64,000 nucleotides of DNA. Origin: Linum tenue (taxonomy: Eukaryota > Streptophyta > Magnoliopsida > Malpighiales > Linaceae). Location: assembly GCA_946122785.1 (NCBI GenBank), contig CAMGYJ010000006.1:70495676-70559675 (forward strand). Reading direction: 5' to 3'. Numbering within the stretch: position 1 is the stretch's first letter; each line of letters opens with the position of its first letter. The position numbers and the translations under genes were made by a program. The notes beneath the pieces were generated by a model, which did no database searches, was not told the DNA's origin, and saw only the letters and a program-made list of their open reading frames with translations. Below, in pieces: positions 45,871 to 56,879 of the stretch.

Positions 45871-46040
45871 GAAATCAACCTGTTTTCACTCAAAAACGAC
45901 ACTTGACTCTGGATCAATGTCTCAAGACTCAAAAACACACAAAATCAAAGGAAAAAGAGTAAGAAAATGCAAACCTCGGTGGGGTTGCCTCCCCACAAGC
46001 GCTTCTTTACCGTCTTTTAGCTGGACGCCAGTATGGATGC

Positions 46041-48821
46041 TCAGGGAAGTGTAGGATCAGGTGCCTTCAAGAGCGGATCCACATCGTTCTTGAGGTACAG
46101 CTTCAAATGGTGGCCATGTACGCGACGAATGTGGCCACCTGCATTTGCCAGCTCGACTTGGCCATCCGGCAAGATGCAAGCGAGTGAATACTCGGATGGC
46201 CAAGGTGGGGGCGGGACCAGCTCATAGTGGTCTCCGGCTTTCTTTCGAGCAGGCTTAGCTGCCTGCAGTTTCGGCCGCCACTCCTCCTTGATCTGTTCTT
46301 TTGATGATGGAGTGGTCCGGAGTGGCGGCGAAGGTGTGGGAGGCGGGTCCTGCAAAATAGGCAGCACAGAAGGATACACGACAGACTCGTGCTCCTGGTG
46401 AGATACAGCATGCAGAGGTAACGAAGCAGGTATAGTGTCAGCAACAGAAAACGTTATTCGCTCCTCGCCATCCCTCTAAACTAAGGTCCCATCATGCACA
46501 TCTATGAGAGCCTTGGCGGTGGCCAGGAAAGGCCTTCCCAGTATAAGAGGCACTTCTGTGTCCTCACTGATGTTTAGGATAACAAAATCCACAGGATATG
46601 TGAATTTGCCAACCTTAACCAGAAGGTCTTCCACTATGCCTTTAGGATGCACTATAGATCTGTCAGCTAATTGAAGGGTCATCCTAGTAGCACGGGGTTC
46701 ACCTAGGCCTAGTTTCTTGAACAGTTGATATGGCATAACATTGATACTAGCACCTAAATCCGCCAAGGACTTCTCTACATGCAATTTATCAATAGAGCAT
46801 GGGATAGTAAAACTACCTGGGTCCTTTCTCTTCTGTGAAAGCTTGTTCTGCAGAATAGCCGAGCACTCCTCGCTGAGCTCCACAGTGGCCAGCTCACTCA
46901 GCTTCTGCTTCTTTGAGAGAAGCTCTTTTAGAAACTTCGCATACTTCGGCATTTGCGAGAGTGCCTCCAGGAAGGGCACTTGGACATTCAGCTGCTTCAG
47001 CATTGCCATGAATTTGGCAAACTCAGTCTCTAGTCGGTCCTTGTGCAACCGAGTAGGAAAGGGAAGCTGTGGTACATACTCCTTCACCACTGGTTGCGGT
47101 TTAGGAGCAGGCACCTCAACCTCCTTCTCCATTTCTTCTTGATTAGCTGGAAGTGCTGAAGCAGGGGTCTCTTTTTCCGGTTCCCGAGCAGGGGGATCAA
47201 CAGTCATCTTGCCACTCCTGGTCATGATGGCATTGCAGCGCTCATCCGGGGTCGGCGGGTGAGGGATGGTCTGCCCTGGTAGAGTACCAGGAGCCCGTTG
47301 AGCCACTGCCTGGGCCACGCTCCCCAGCTGGGTCTGGATATCCTGCAAAACAACCTGCGTGTTCCTCTGACCAGCTTCAAGAGCCAGGAATTTACCCGAG
47401 GCCTTCTCCATGAACTGCTCAAAGGTGTTGAATTTCTGAGCACTAACACTGGCGAGAGAACCCACCAAGTCCCGCAGTTCAGCCATCTGATCATTCTGCA
47501 CTGGGGCAGCAGGGGCTGCACCTGGCTGCTGGAAAGGTCGCGGCTGTGAATGAGCAGCATGCCCTTGCATGGGCTGATAAAGAGACTGTTGTTGCTGCTG
47601 GAATTGCCCCTGTCTGGGCTGATATGGTGGCCTCTGGAAACTCGGCGGTCCCTGGGGGACTGGTGGTCTGGAATTTGCCCCACCCCAGGAGAAGTTAGGA
47701 TGCTGGCGCCACCCCTCGTTGTAAGTGTTACTGTAGGGGTCGTTGCGCCGGACATTATTTATGAAGTTCACCTGCTCCTGGGGTGTGGTTGATTCCTTCA
47801 TCGCCTGGCAGTCTTCCACCGTATGATGGGTGCTTTCGCACCAGTGGCAGAGCATCGCCTGCTGCTGTCCGGTCCCTGGAATCATCCCAGAACGATCGAT
47901 AGCTGAGACCAGCTTCGATACTACCTGCACCAGATCAGAGGGATGGGCTCCCACAGAATGTACACCGCGGCTGGGTGCTCTCCTTGACCTTCTGGCAGTG
48001 CCCCAATCATAACCATTCTCCGCCATCTCTTCAAAGAGTTGATTCAGCTGTGGCGGGGTTTTAGTCAGCATGTTCCCGCCACAAACTGAATCAATCAGCT
48101 GCTTGTCCTCCGGGAAGAGGGCGTGATAGAAGGTTCCCACCTTGAATGCATCATTGAAACCATGATTGGGACACCTGAGAAAGAGGCTGGTGTATCTCTC
48201 CCAAGCATCCCTAATGGTCTCATCCTCATCCTGAGAAAAATGTGTAATCTGCTTCTGCAGATCAGCTGTCTTGGATGGAGGATGGTAGCCGGTGAGGAAC
48301 TTGTCCGCCAGGTTGGCGAACGTGGTGATGGAGCCCGGAGGTCGAGTGTCTAGCCACTCCTTGGCCTGCCCCTCCAAAGTGAATGAGAAGTACCTCAGCT
48401 GGATGGCATCTGCTGGTACCCCATTGATCTTGATTCCATCGATGAGCTCGTGGAATCGAGTGAGATGTGATCGAGGGCACTCTCCCTCCTTACCACGGAA
48501 CACCACTGAACCGCGCAGCATGGTGATCACGGAGGTGCTCACCTCAAAGTTGTTGGCAGGGACATGAGGGTGTTGAATGGGTGACCTCATGTCCGCAGCC
48601 CTAGCGGTCCAGTAGGATCCCATGGTCTACTCATCTGGGTTGATCACCTCGTGGTTCTGCGGATCACCCATCTCTCCTTCTTCTTCTTCTTCTTCGATCT
48701 GCAGCTGTGATAGCGCTCTTTCCGTAGCCAGTCGCGCCCTTAGAGCCCGCTTGGAGTTCCTGCAGGTTCGTTCAAGCTCTTGGTCTAATGGTAGTAGATC
48801 TCCCGACTGGCTACGGGTCAT
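46041..48821 (-). pseudogene. gag-pro: Gypsy gag-protease ORF with two in-frame TAG codons
   Basis: One frame runs from ATG at 48821 (MTRSQSGDLLPLDQELER, typical Athila gag start) to a stop near 46041, broken only by TAG at 48627-48629 and 46476-46478. It shows the retrotransposon gag domain (about 48450-48000), a zinc knuckle CHWCESTHHTVEDC near 47850, a proline/glutamine-rich linker, and a retropepsin-like protease with DLGASINVMP (about 46750) and LILGRPFLATA (about 46520). DLG instead of DTG/DSG is usual in this group. After the second TAG the frame continues to QVELANAGGHIRRVHGHHLKLYL, which resembles the tail after integrase. RT and integrase lie in neither frame. Confidence 0.85.
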
Positions 48822-48942
48822 GCACTACCTGCACACAATCAGCAGAAGCAACCCGTGAAGGCACACAGGGGGAAGAGATAAAATGCAGTAAAGAAAAAGC
48901 TAGAGTAACAAATTCTCACGTTTCCCCAATAACCTAGAGGGT

Positions 48943-48959
48943 CCCCGGCAACGGCGCCA
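48943..48959 (-). other. Primer-binding site, tRNA-Asp type
   Basis: On the minus strand TGGCGCCGTTGCCGGGG starts six bases inside the upstream LTR. It is complementary to the 3' end of plant tRNA-Asp and is the primer site usual for Athila-type gypsy elements. It sets the minus-strand orientation. Confidence 0.88.
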
Positions 48960-48965
48960 AAGACT

Positions 48966-50306
48966 TGACACGCCAAAACACAACACCAAACTGCGACCAA
49001 GTGTAATCGCAGTCCGGGAATGCAGTAACAGGCAAGTTAATTATCAACCCGGGGTCTAGATCTACTGCTTACTCCGTGATTCTCTATTATCTAGCAAACT
49101 AGTTCGAGTGATTGTTGTGAAAAGCAAAAGCAGCAAGAAAGCAGTAAATTGTTCGGTTTTCAAAGTCAGGAAAGAGTCACTCGGGATTGAGTCCCCCTAA
49201 TTCCCTAGTTAGGTTCAATTGTAATTCCCTGGGTTGATTTACTGTTGATTAGACTGCGGGAGATTCGACAGTAGCTTGGAATCTCTTAAGCTGACCAAGC
49301 CCTCTCAGTCTAACTACCCGGCAGACGACTAGTCTTCACCGGGAAAGAAAGCTGAGGCTATGAACACAGAACTCCACTACTGGAATTGAATTCCAGTACA
49401 AAGCAGCAAACTGGCTAACTCTCGTATAGCCAATCTCCTACTATCGAATGAAGAGACTCTAACAACCTAATCAGATTCTATCTATCTCAGGTTGCAGCAG
49501 AAATTGAGAAAAGCTGATCAGACTCCAATCAATTCAATAAACATGCGTCATTCGATTAAAATCAAACAGTAATATCATCCCAAGTCATTACAATCAAATC
49601 CCTAACACAAGGAACTAGGGTTCTTCATACCCAAGTGAGAGAAGGGTTCTACTCCATAGAGAGAGAAGAGAAAACAAGAATCGAATTAGTCATACTCATA
49701 ACGATGAGGAAAATCTGCTCCGAGACGATGATTTCCACTCCTATGACAATCTCCAAGCTCGATTCGATGAAATCCAGCTCTAAGATAGCTTCTAGGATGT
49801 GTTCTTCGCACTTTCTCTCTCTAGGGCTCTATTTTTGCTCTGAAAACACGACTCTTCACTTTTGGCTCGGAATAGGCTCTAAAACCAGGATTTCCCGACT
49901 CGCACGGCCAGGGTGCACGGCCGTGCAGATCACCACTTTGGCCGTGCAGCTCAAAACGCGGCGCATCATTAAGTTCGATCCTCAGGGTGCACGGCCAGGG
50001 TGCACGGCCGTGTGACATTCATGGTTTGCCCGTGCTTGGCCTCGCATAATCCCGCACGGCCTGGCCTGGCCATCGCACGGCCGTGCGATGCCATGGTCTG
50101 CCCGTGCAGCTTCCTTGAAACCTCGCAATTCGTCCGATCTTCGTCCAATCGACCCCAGACTCGCTCCTAAGCCTTCATTCACGTACTAGGACCTGAAATA
50201 TCACAAACAAGCATAACCTAGCGTGAAATCGGCCTAAAACACGAGAATCAATACCTTAAACGGTGTAAGAACGGGGGTAAAAACATGTGTAAATGGCGGT
50301 CTATCA
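48966..50306 (-). repeat. Upstream LTR of the gypsy element
   Basis: 1341 bp. Read on the minus strand it runs from TGATAGACCGC to GGCGTGTCA. It aligns end to end with the other LTR at a constant offset of 8929 bp until about 50002, then lacks 72 bp. It holds three GCACGGCCGTGC-type palindromes (49915, 50002, 50075). Its right end abuts the disrupted ORF of a SIRE-type Copia element. Confidence 0.93.
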
Positions 50307-50980
50307 CTCAGCATTTCGAACAATTGATCCAAAAAGCAGCTGGGAATAGTCAATTTTTTGCCCAGTAAGGGCATTGGAGAGGATCCAGAGGTCGAGCTTG
50401 GTGACAATGTGAAGGCCAGAGGTGCGCGGCAGAAAGAAGTGGGTAATGAAGTAATGGAGCGTGCGCAGGGGAGGGTTTAAATCAGCAGAAGTGATTACTT
50501 CATTAGCTCCAACTCGACGCTGAGTAACACGAGAGTACTCGACAACATAGTCAAAGTCATAAAACAAGAACTCATCCTCATGAGCAAAAGGAAGAGGACC
50601 TTCAGTAGGAAGGTTCAGGAGAACACTTATGGCTTCAGAGGTGAGGGAAATAAAGTAGCCATTGACCAAGGTGGTAAGCTTCCTTGTGATGATTCCTTGA
50701 CAGTCTAGATTAGCATAGAAGCTGCGAACAGGAGAGGACAGGCTGCCAGAGGAGGGTAGTGAAGAAGAAATTCCCACCCTAGGTTTCCGATGTAAGGAGT
50801 GATATCAATTCCAACAGCTTTGAACTCAAAGAGATCAAGGTTGATAGGGACGGCAAGTTTTCGTGAGGCATAGAGCTCTTTGAACCTATGGAGATTGAAA
50901 TCGATAGGCTCATTGAATGTTCTCCCTACATAGGTGACAATAGCTCCAGGGATGTGTGATGAGGTAAACAGATCAGTCAT
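50307..50980 (-). pseudogene. Third ORF of SIRE-type Copia, truncated
   Basis: The start is MTDLFTSSHIPGAIVTYVGR, followed by FNLHRFKELYASRKLAVPI. A frameshift near 50750 leads into SFYANLDCQGIITRKLTTLV and later HYFITHFFLPRTSG. The protein is of the same broad putative plant transposon protein kind as the second ORF in the gypsy element. It ends abruptly at the LTR junction. Function is unknown. Confidence 0.7.
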
Positions 50981-51245
50981 GATGATCTAAATGTTTTGTA
51001 GCTTTAGGGTAGGAGATAGGAAGAGAGGCAGGGGAGGGATACCTATATATACTAAAGCTATGGAACAGATTTCTAAGAGAAGTAATTAGGAGTTAAACAC
51101 AACTCAACAGGATATGGGAAATCCAAACATCATATTCATAGTATTTGGACGAAACATGAGAAGGCAATATATACATAAATGCAGTAAACACAGGTTACTA
51201 AGTAATTAATAGAAGGGAAGGGCAGAACCTGGATTATCGAGCATT

Positions 51246-53281
51246 CTATATGGAATGGAGAGATTGCAGTCCAAGATCATCACAGAGTCTTATAAATAGA
51301 TCAGAGGAAAGAGCTTTTGTGAAGATATCAGCAATTTGAAATTCAGTAGATATGAAATTTAATTCAATAAGGCCAGCTTGAATAATATCTCTAATAAAAT
51401 GATGTTTTACTTCTATGTGTTTAGTTCTACTATGGTGTACTGGATTTCTTGACATACAAATTGCACTAGTGTTATCACATAGAATGGGAATTTTATCAAA
51501 ATTCAGACCATAGTCAGACAGCTGTGATTTTAACCAGAGAAATTGTGTACAGCAGTTCCCTGCAGCAACATATTATGCTTCTGCTGTAGACAATGCCACT
51601 GATCCTTGTTTCTTACTAGACCAGGATACAAGAGATCGACCAAGATATTGACAGCTTCCACTTGTACTCTTTCTATCAGTAATACTACCAGCAAAGTCTG
51701 AGTCAGAGTATCCAATTAAGGATGGACATTCAGATTTAGGATACCAGAGACCAAGATTATGTGAGCCTTTTAAATACCTAAATATTCTTTTCACTGCAAT
51801 CAAGTGACTTTCTTTAGGTTGATGCTGAAATCTAGCACAGAGACAGACACTAAATTGAATGTCTGGTCTACTGGCAGTTAAGTACAGTAGGGACCCTATC
51901 ATTCCTCTATATTTGTGTTCACAAACGGGTTTCCCATCTTCATCATAATCTAGATGTGTGTTAGTAGCAATTGGGGTTTTGCATGAACTAATGTTCAATA
52001 ACTCAAACTTAGACAGCATTGATTGCAAATACTTGGTTTGATGAATGAAAATGCCAGACTCTGTTTGAAGGATTTGGAGACCAAGAAAATATGTCAATTC
52101 TCCCATCAAACTCATTTCAAACTGATTTTTCATGATAGAGCAGAATTCATCACACATACTGGGATCTGTACTCCCAAATACTATATCATCTACATAGATT
52201 TGCACAATCAGAGTATGATTATTTTTTCTTTTTATGAAGAGAGTTTTATCTACCCCACCCTGAAGAAAGTCTTGTGAGATTAGAAAGGTAGTCAGTTTTT
52301 CATACCAAGCTCTTGGAGCTTGTTTAAGTTCATAAAGTGCTTTGTTTAATTTGAAAACATGGTCAGGGAATTCAGAGTCTATGAATCCAGGAGGTTGCTC
52401 CACATATACATTCTCCTTAATTTCACCATTTAAGAAAGCAGTTTTTACGTCCATTTGATAAAGTTTAAAATTCATGTAGCTAGCATAAGCACAAAGAAGT
52501 CTTATTGATTCCAGTCTAGCTACAGGGGCAAATGTTTCATCATAATCAATCCCCTCCTCTTGATTATAACCTTGAGCCACAAGCCTAGCTTTGTTTTTAA
52601 TAATGAATCCTAATTCATCAGATTTGTTCCTAAAAATCCATTTAGTACCAATCACATTGATGTTCAGAGGTCTAGGAACAAGTTCCCACACACATAATCT
52701 AACAAAGTGAGACAATTCTTCTTGCATAGCCAACAACCATTCATCATCCAGAATAGCTTCTTTAAAATTCTTTGGTTCAAGCAGTGATACAAAGGCATAC
52801 TGACCTGGAATGTGCTTACCTCGGGTTTGGATAGGATCAGTAAGGTTACCTATTATCTGTGATGGAGGATGCCTTTTCCTGATGTGTGGTGGAGTCTCTT
52901 GATTGTTAGTAGATTCATCAGGGCTTGTTTCTGTTGTCGAGTTAGAATCAGTGTGGGTAGGTGCATCATTACTTGAAGTAGTACCTGTCTCATGAGAAAT
53001 ACTAAGGGGCAGAAAGTCATAGTCACTGATATTGAATGTAATGGAAGAGTAGGATCAGTAGTGTCAAATCGAACATGAACTGACTCTTCCACTTTCCTGG
53101 ACCTTCTATTAAACACTCTATAGGCTTGCCCTTTACTTGAATATCCAAGAAATGTGGCAGCATCTGATTTAGCATCAAATTTTTCAAGGGAATCTTTGGT
53201 GTTTAAAATGTAACATTTGGACCCGAATGGATGAAAATAAGATAACTTAGGGGTTTTCCCTTCAGAATTTCATAAGGGGTT
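51246..53281 (-). pseudogene. pol: Copia reverse transcriptase and RNase H
   Basis: The RT block (52736-51900) shows [13 protein letters not shown], the catalytic YVDDIVFGS, and [12 protein letters not shown]. RNase H follows with [18 protein letters not shown] and [15 protein letters not shown], then a TAA where the family has the E of EYVAA (near 51573), and continues to HHFIRDII and IADIFTKAL, ending at 51246. The region 53281-52740 between integrase and RT is frameshifted. A single stop and a few shifts suggest moderate age. Confidence 0.88.
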
Positions 53282-54345
53282 TTATTGATTATCTTTCAAA
53301 TGGTGGTACGATTTAAGATATAACAGGCAGTGTTTACTGCTTCCCCAGAGAAATTTAGGGCAATCAAACTCTAAAAGCATGGTTCTAGCAGTCTCAATGA
53401 TAGAACGATTTTTCCTCTCCACAACACCATTCTGTTGTGGAGTTCTTGGTGCTGAAAAGGTGTGAAGAATACCATGATGATCACAGAAGTTCTCAAAATC
53501 ATCATTAATAAACTCACCACCATTGTCGCTTCTAATGTTTTTCACCAAGCAATCAAATTGATTTTTAACAAGGGCAGCAAAGGACCTGAATTTATTGAAT
53601 GCTTCGTCTTTAGAAGACAAGAGGTAAACCCAAGTGAATCTAGAATAATCATCGACAATTACTAGTACATAAGACTTTCCTCCTAGACTTTGCACATTAG
53701 TAGGACCAAATAAGTCCATATGAACCAATTCAAAGGTGGCAGAGGTAGTAACATCCTTTTTACTTTTAAACGATTTCTTGCAATGTTTACCTAATATGCA
53801 AGCTTCACATGTGAAGTTATCTGATCCTTTAATTACTGGCAGACCCCTAACCAGGTTGAGTTTAGATAGCTTAGCCAGTCTAGAAAAACTCAAATGTCCT
53901 AAGTTTCTATGCCAATTGGTTACAGTTTCAGATATTGAGCTCAAACATATGTTTTCAGAGAGGTCTAAAGTAGATAAGTCAATGGTATATACATTGTTGA
54001 TTTTCTTTCCCTTAAAAATGACTGTTTTGTCAGAAATTCTTTCAATAATGCAGCAAAATGGGTCAAATGTGACACAATAAGTGGATCCACAAATTTGACT
54101 AATAGACAGCAGATTATGTTTTAGTCCATCAACATATAAAACATCTTCAATAATTAGAGACGAGTTGCTACTTATTGTACCTTTACCAACAACAGAAGCA
54201 CTATTATTGTTGCCATAGAACACTTTACCTCCTCTTTTTGGATTAAGATAAGTAAAAAGGTCTTTATTACCAGTCATATTATGCGAGCATCCAGAATCTA
54301 AGTACCAGATATTAGCATCTTTATTGTTCTAAAAAACAGGAGAAG
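53282..54345 (-). pseudogene. pol: Copia protease end, pre-integrase and integrase
   Basis: A protease active-site block WYLDSGCSHNMTG lies near 54330-54265. It is followed by LYVDGLKHNLLSISQ, then the zinc-binding pre-integrase region with NWHRNLGHLS and FTCEACILGKHCKKSF. The integrase core has the D-D-E residues in LVHMDLFGP, IRSDNGGEF and GVVERKNRSI. The frame is open over 331 codons from 54277 and then shifts. Confidence 0.88.
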
Positions 54346-54346
54346 A

Positions 54347-56001
54347 TTAATTAGAAGTTTTAACAACCCAAACAAGTTTGGGTTTAGTTTTCCTTGAGTA
54401 ACAGTGATGAAAATCATGTCCTGACTTCTTGCTGAAGGTACATGTTAAGGAGAAATTTCGAGCAAGTGATGATTGTAAGTGAGCTACAGGCTTATATGCA
54501 TGTCTATACCAGTTGGCATTCTGAGTAGGATATGGCATTAGGTGATTCTTGTTCATTATTCTGTGACAGTAATTAATTTCTCTCTTAAATTTTTTATTTT
54601 CAGCAGTAAGATATGCAACTTGATTATCCTGAGTGCTCTGATCCATCTGTTGAGTTTTTACAAGATCCTTTAGACGCAAGACTTTTGTTTCTTTTCATGT
54701 AGTTGAGTCATGGTCATACAAAATTTGCTCTTCAATCTATTGCACTCTTCTTGCAGATTTGAGAGAGCATGAAGAAAGAAGTCTTCGTTATGAGGGTCTA
54801 ATAGAGATTCAGATGAAGAGTCGGACCATACCTGATCACTGTGATGATCTTCCTCATTAGAGTTTAGACCCATATAGGCAACAGCTTCTGATTCATCCTC
54901 TGAACTGTAATCGCTCCAAGAAGCCACCATTGCCTTTTCTTTCTTCTTGTTCAGTGGACAGTTGGCTCTAAAGTGACCTGTTTTGCCACATTTAAAACAA
55001 ATGGTTGAGTCAGTTTTGCTATCATTTGAGCTTTTGTTATCTTTAGGACTGCTGTCTGATCTGTTAGAACCAAATGAGTTTCTTTCATTTGTTCCACCAG
55101 AATGATGTCCAAATGATCTAGAGGAATTATTGAATGAGTAACCAGAAGATCTGGTATTATAGCTATTGTTATGATTTCCTCTTTTAGTGTTTTGATCATG
55201 TTTGAACTTGACTTGATCATTCTTTGGAGTTTTTTGCTGGTGAGAGCAAGTTCATTTTCGAACTCCTCATCCAATTTTTCTCCTTCATTAGTATATGCAG
55301 ATTTAAAAGCAATGGATTTATTTTTCTTATCATGAATCGAGTTCATTTGTTTAAGCACTTCTTCATGACTCAGAAGAGAGCCTATTAAGTTTTCAAGAGT
55401 TAGAACATTAAGATCTTTAGCTTCCTCGATGGCAGTTCTTTTGGCCATCCATTCAAGAGGGAGTGATCTAAGAACTTTTCTAACAAGTTCTTTGCTGGAG
55501 AAAGTTTTTCCCAGTCCCTTTAGTCTATTGACCAGGGTGGAAAACCTTTTATCCATTTCAGAAATTGATTCTCCAGATAACATATCAAATGTTTCATATT
55601 CTTTTAAAAGCAAATCAATCCTAGTTTCTTTTACTTCTGAAGTTCCTTCATGTGTTGTTTCAAGAATTGACCATATTTCTTTGGCTGTTTCACATTTATT
55701 AACTCTCTCTCTCATCATCAGATATTGCAGAGAGTAAAATGTGCATAGCCCTAGAGTCTAGTTGTGCACTTTTCTATTGTTTATCAGACCAATCCTCCTC
55801 ATCATCTTCTTTCATGTCAATTGGCCCATTACGGACAATTGCCCATAATTCACAATCGATTCCTCGGAGGTACACTCTCATTCTCTTTTTCCATACAGAG
55901 TAATTACTACCAGAGAACCATGGAGGATTAGAACTGGTGGGAAAGGAATAGGAAGACATAGAGAGGAAGAGGATCTCCTTCTCGGCAACAGTAAGTTCCA
56001 C
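54347..56001 (-). pseudogene. gag: Copia gag region
   Basis: The start at 56001 (MELTVAEKEILFLSMSSYSF) leads to WFSGSNYSVWKKRMRVYL, then an in-frame stop after DKQ (55774) and a frameshift at a GA repeat near 55705. The UBN2-type gag core follows (ETAKEIWSILETTHEG, RFSTLVNRLKGLGK). A second shift near 55200 leads to the zinc knuckle CFKCGKTGHFRANC (about 54960-55000) and an acidic serine-rich tail. At least three disabling changes are visible. Confidence 0.82.
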
Positions 56002-56011
56002 GAAAAGGAGG

Positions 56012-56022
56012 CTAATACCAAT
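56012..56022 (-). other. Primer-binding site of SIRE-type Copia
   Basis: Minus strand ATTGGTATTAGCC follows the LTR end AATAACA. TGGTAT is the start of the initiator-Met primer site used by Copia elements. The continuation has drifted from the usual CAGAGC. Confidence 0.55.
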
Positions 56023-56639
56023 TGTTATTCAACTATGTCTTTGATTCATTCAGACACAGTCAATCGACCAGAATTATATCCATGATTTAAGCAGTCAGAG
56101 AGATGTGAATGATATCGATTGATTCGATTACTTAGATAGATTCCGAGTTCAAACCCTAATAACAGAAAGAAAAAAACAAGGCCCTAATGGCCGAGAAGAA
56201 CAAGAAAGAAGAAAGACACGAAAGAGAGAGCTACGCCCAGATGAATTAGAGTTCCTGGCTTGGAAGCCCCAACTCTAATTCAACCAGACACGATACCACA
56301 GAACCCAATCCGAGAACTCCCAAAGAACTAACCCGTTCTACTGAGCCAGGGAAACCGTTGCATCCTTCTTCGTGGTTTGCTCTCTATATATAATCTCAGT
56401 AAGCATCACCTCGCTCTTCCTTCTTTATTGCAGATTACCGTTGTGTGGCTTTGATGAGAACGACGATCGATGTGCAGGGAACTCCTTCGCCAGTCTTCGA
56501 TGATTTTGATGAGAAGAATAAAAGCGCAGACGCACGAAGAGGTCTTGGAGTGGTGGGACGATGAATAGGTTTGGTTAATGGGCCCTTAGTGTCACCAGGC
56601 CTACAATGGTTTTGAATAGGTGAACGACAAGGCCCAACA
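56023..56639 (-). repeat. Probable upstream LTR of SIRE-type Copia
   Basis: Read on the minus strand it would run from TGTTGGGCC to TTGAATAACA, 617 bp, with a TATA-like TATATATAG near 56383-56393. The inner end is supported by the primer-binding site. The outer end at 56639 is a guess from the TGTTG..AACA rule because the partner LTR is lost. Confidence 0.5.
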
Positions 56640-56879
56640 ACTAAAACCACAATATCACGCACATAAGCCTATATGTCATTACACAATCACACATGCCAAA
56701 TGCAAATGCTCTAATGCACTTTATTCGAATTTAATCACACAAGGCTTATTCGACCACTTACTTTAGTAGATATTCACTTAGATGAATATACCATATTCAT
56801 CCATTTTATCTCAATCCATACAAGGGATTGTTTTATCGATCGATATTGTTCTCGAGAACTTCACATGTTTGCTTCCGGC
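56640..56879. other. Spacer between two Copia elements
   Basis: AT-rich DNA with no recognised domain. It may contain the lost end of the older Copia element, but I could not match it to the LTR at 59339. Confidence 0.35.

Larger units (their letters stand above)
40037..50306 (-). mobile_element. Gypsy (Athila-like) LTR retrotransposon lacking pol core
   Basis: Two long LTRs (40037-41447 and 48966-50306) start and end TG..CA and differ at roughly 1 percent of sites plus a 72-bp deletion, so the element is young. On the minus strand the order is LTR, tRNA-Asp-type primer-binding site, gag-protease ORF, palindrome array, second ORF, polypurine tract, LTR. No reverse transcriptase, RNase H or integrase core is present, so replication would need a partner element. 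The outer flanks GTGAT (40032-40036) and CTCAG (50307-50311) do not match, so the two ends come from different insertion events or a later rearrangement. Confidence 0.92.
50307..56639 (-). mobile_element. SIRE-type Copia retrotransposon, truncated and decayed
   Basis: Minus-strand order: LTR (56023-56639), primer-binding site, gag, protease, integrase, RT, RNase H, then a third ORF broken at 50307 by the gypsy LTR. A Copia element with an additional ORF after RNase H is the SIRE/Maximus pattern. The downstream LTR is missing, lost with whatever lay beyond 50307. Stops and frameshifts in gag, the protease region and RNase H mean it cannot encode a working polyprotein. Confidence 0.88.

Noticed and set aside
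45411..46054. Open frames across the GCACGGCCGTGC array (repeated HGRA or RPC peptides)
   Set aside because: The peptides simply echo the palindrome in all frames and on both strands, so coding is not supported.
48943..48959. Partial tRNA-Asp gene
   Set aside because: Only the 17 bases complementary to the tRNA 3' end are present, right beside an LTR. It is a primer-binding site.
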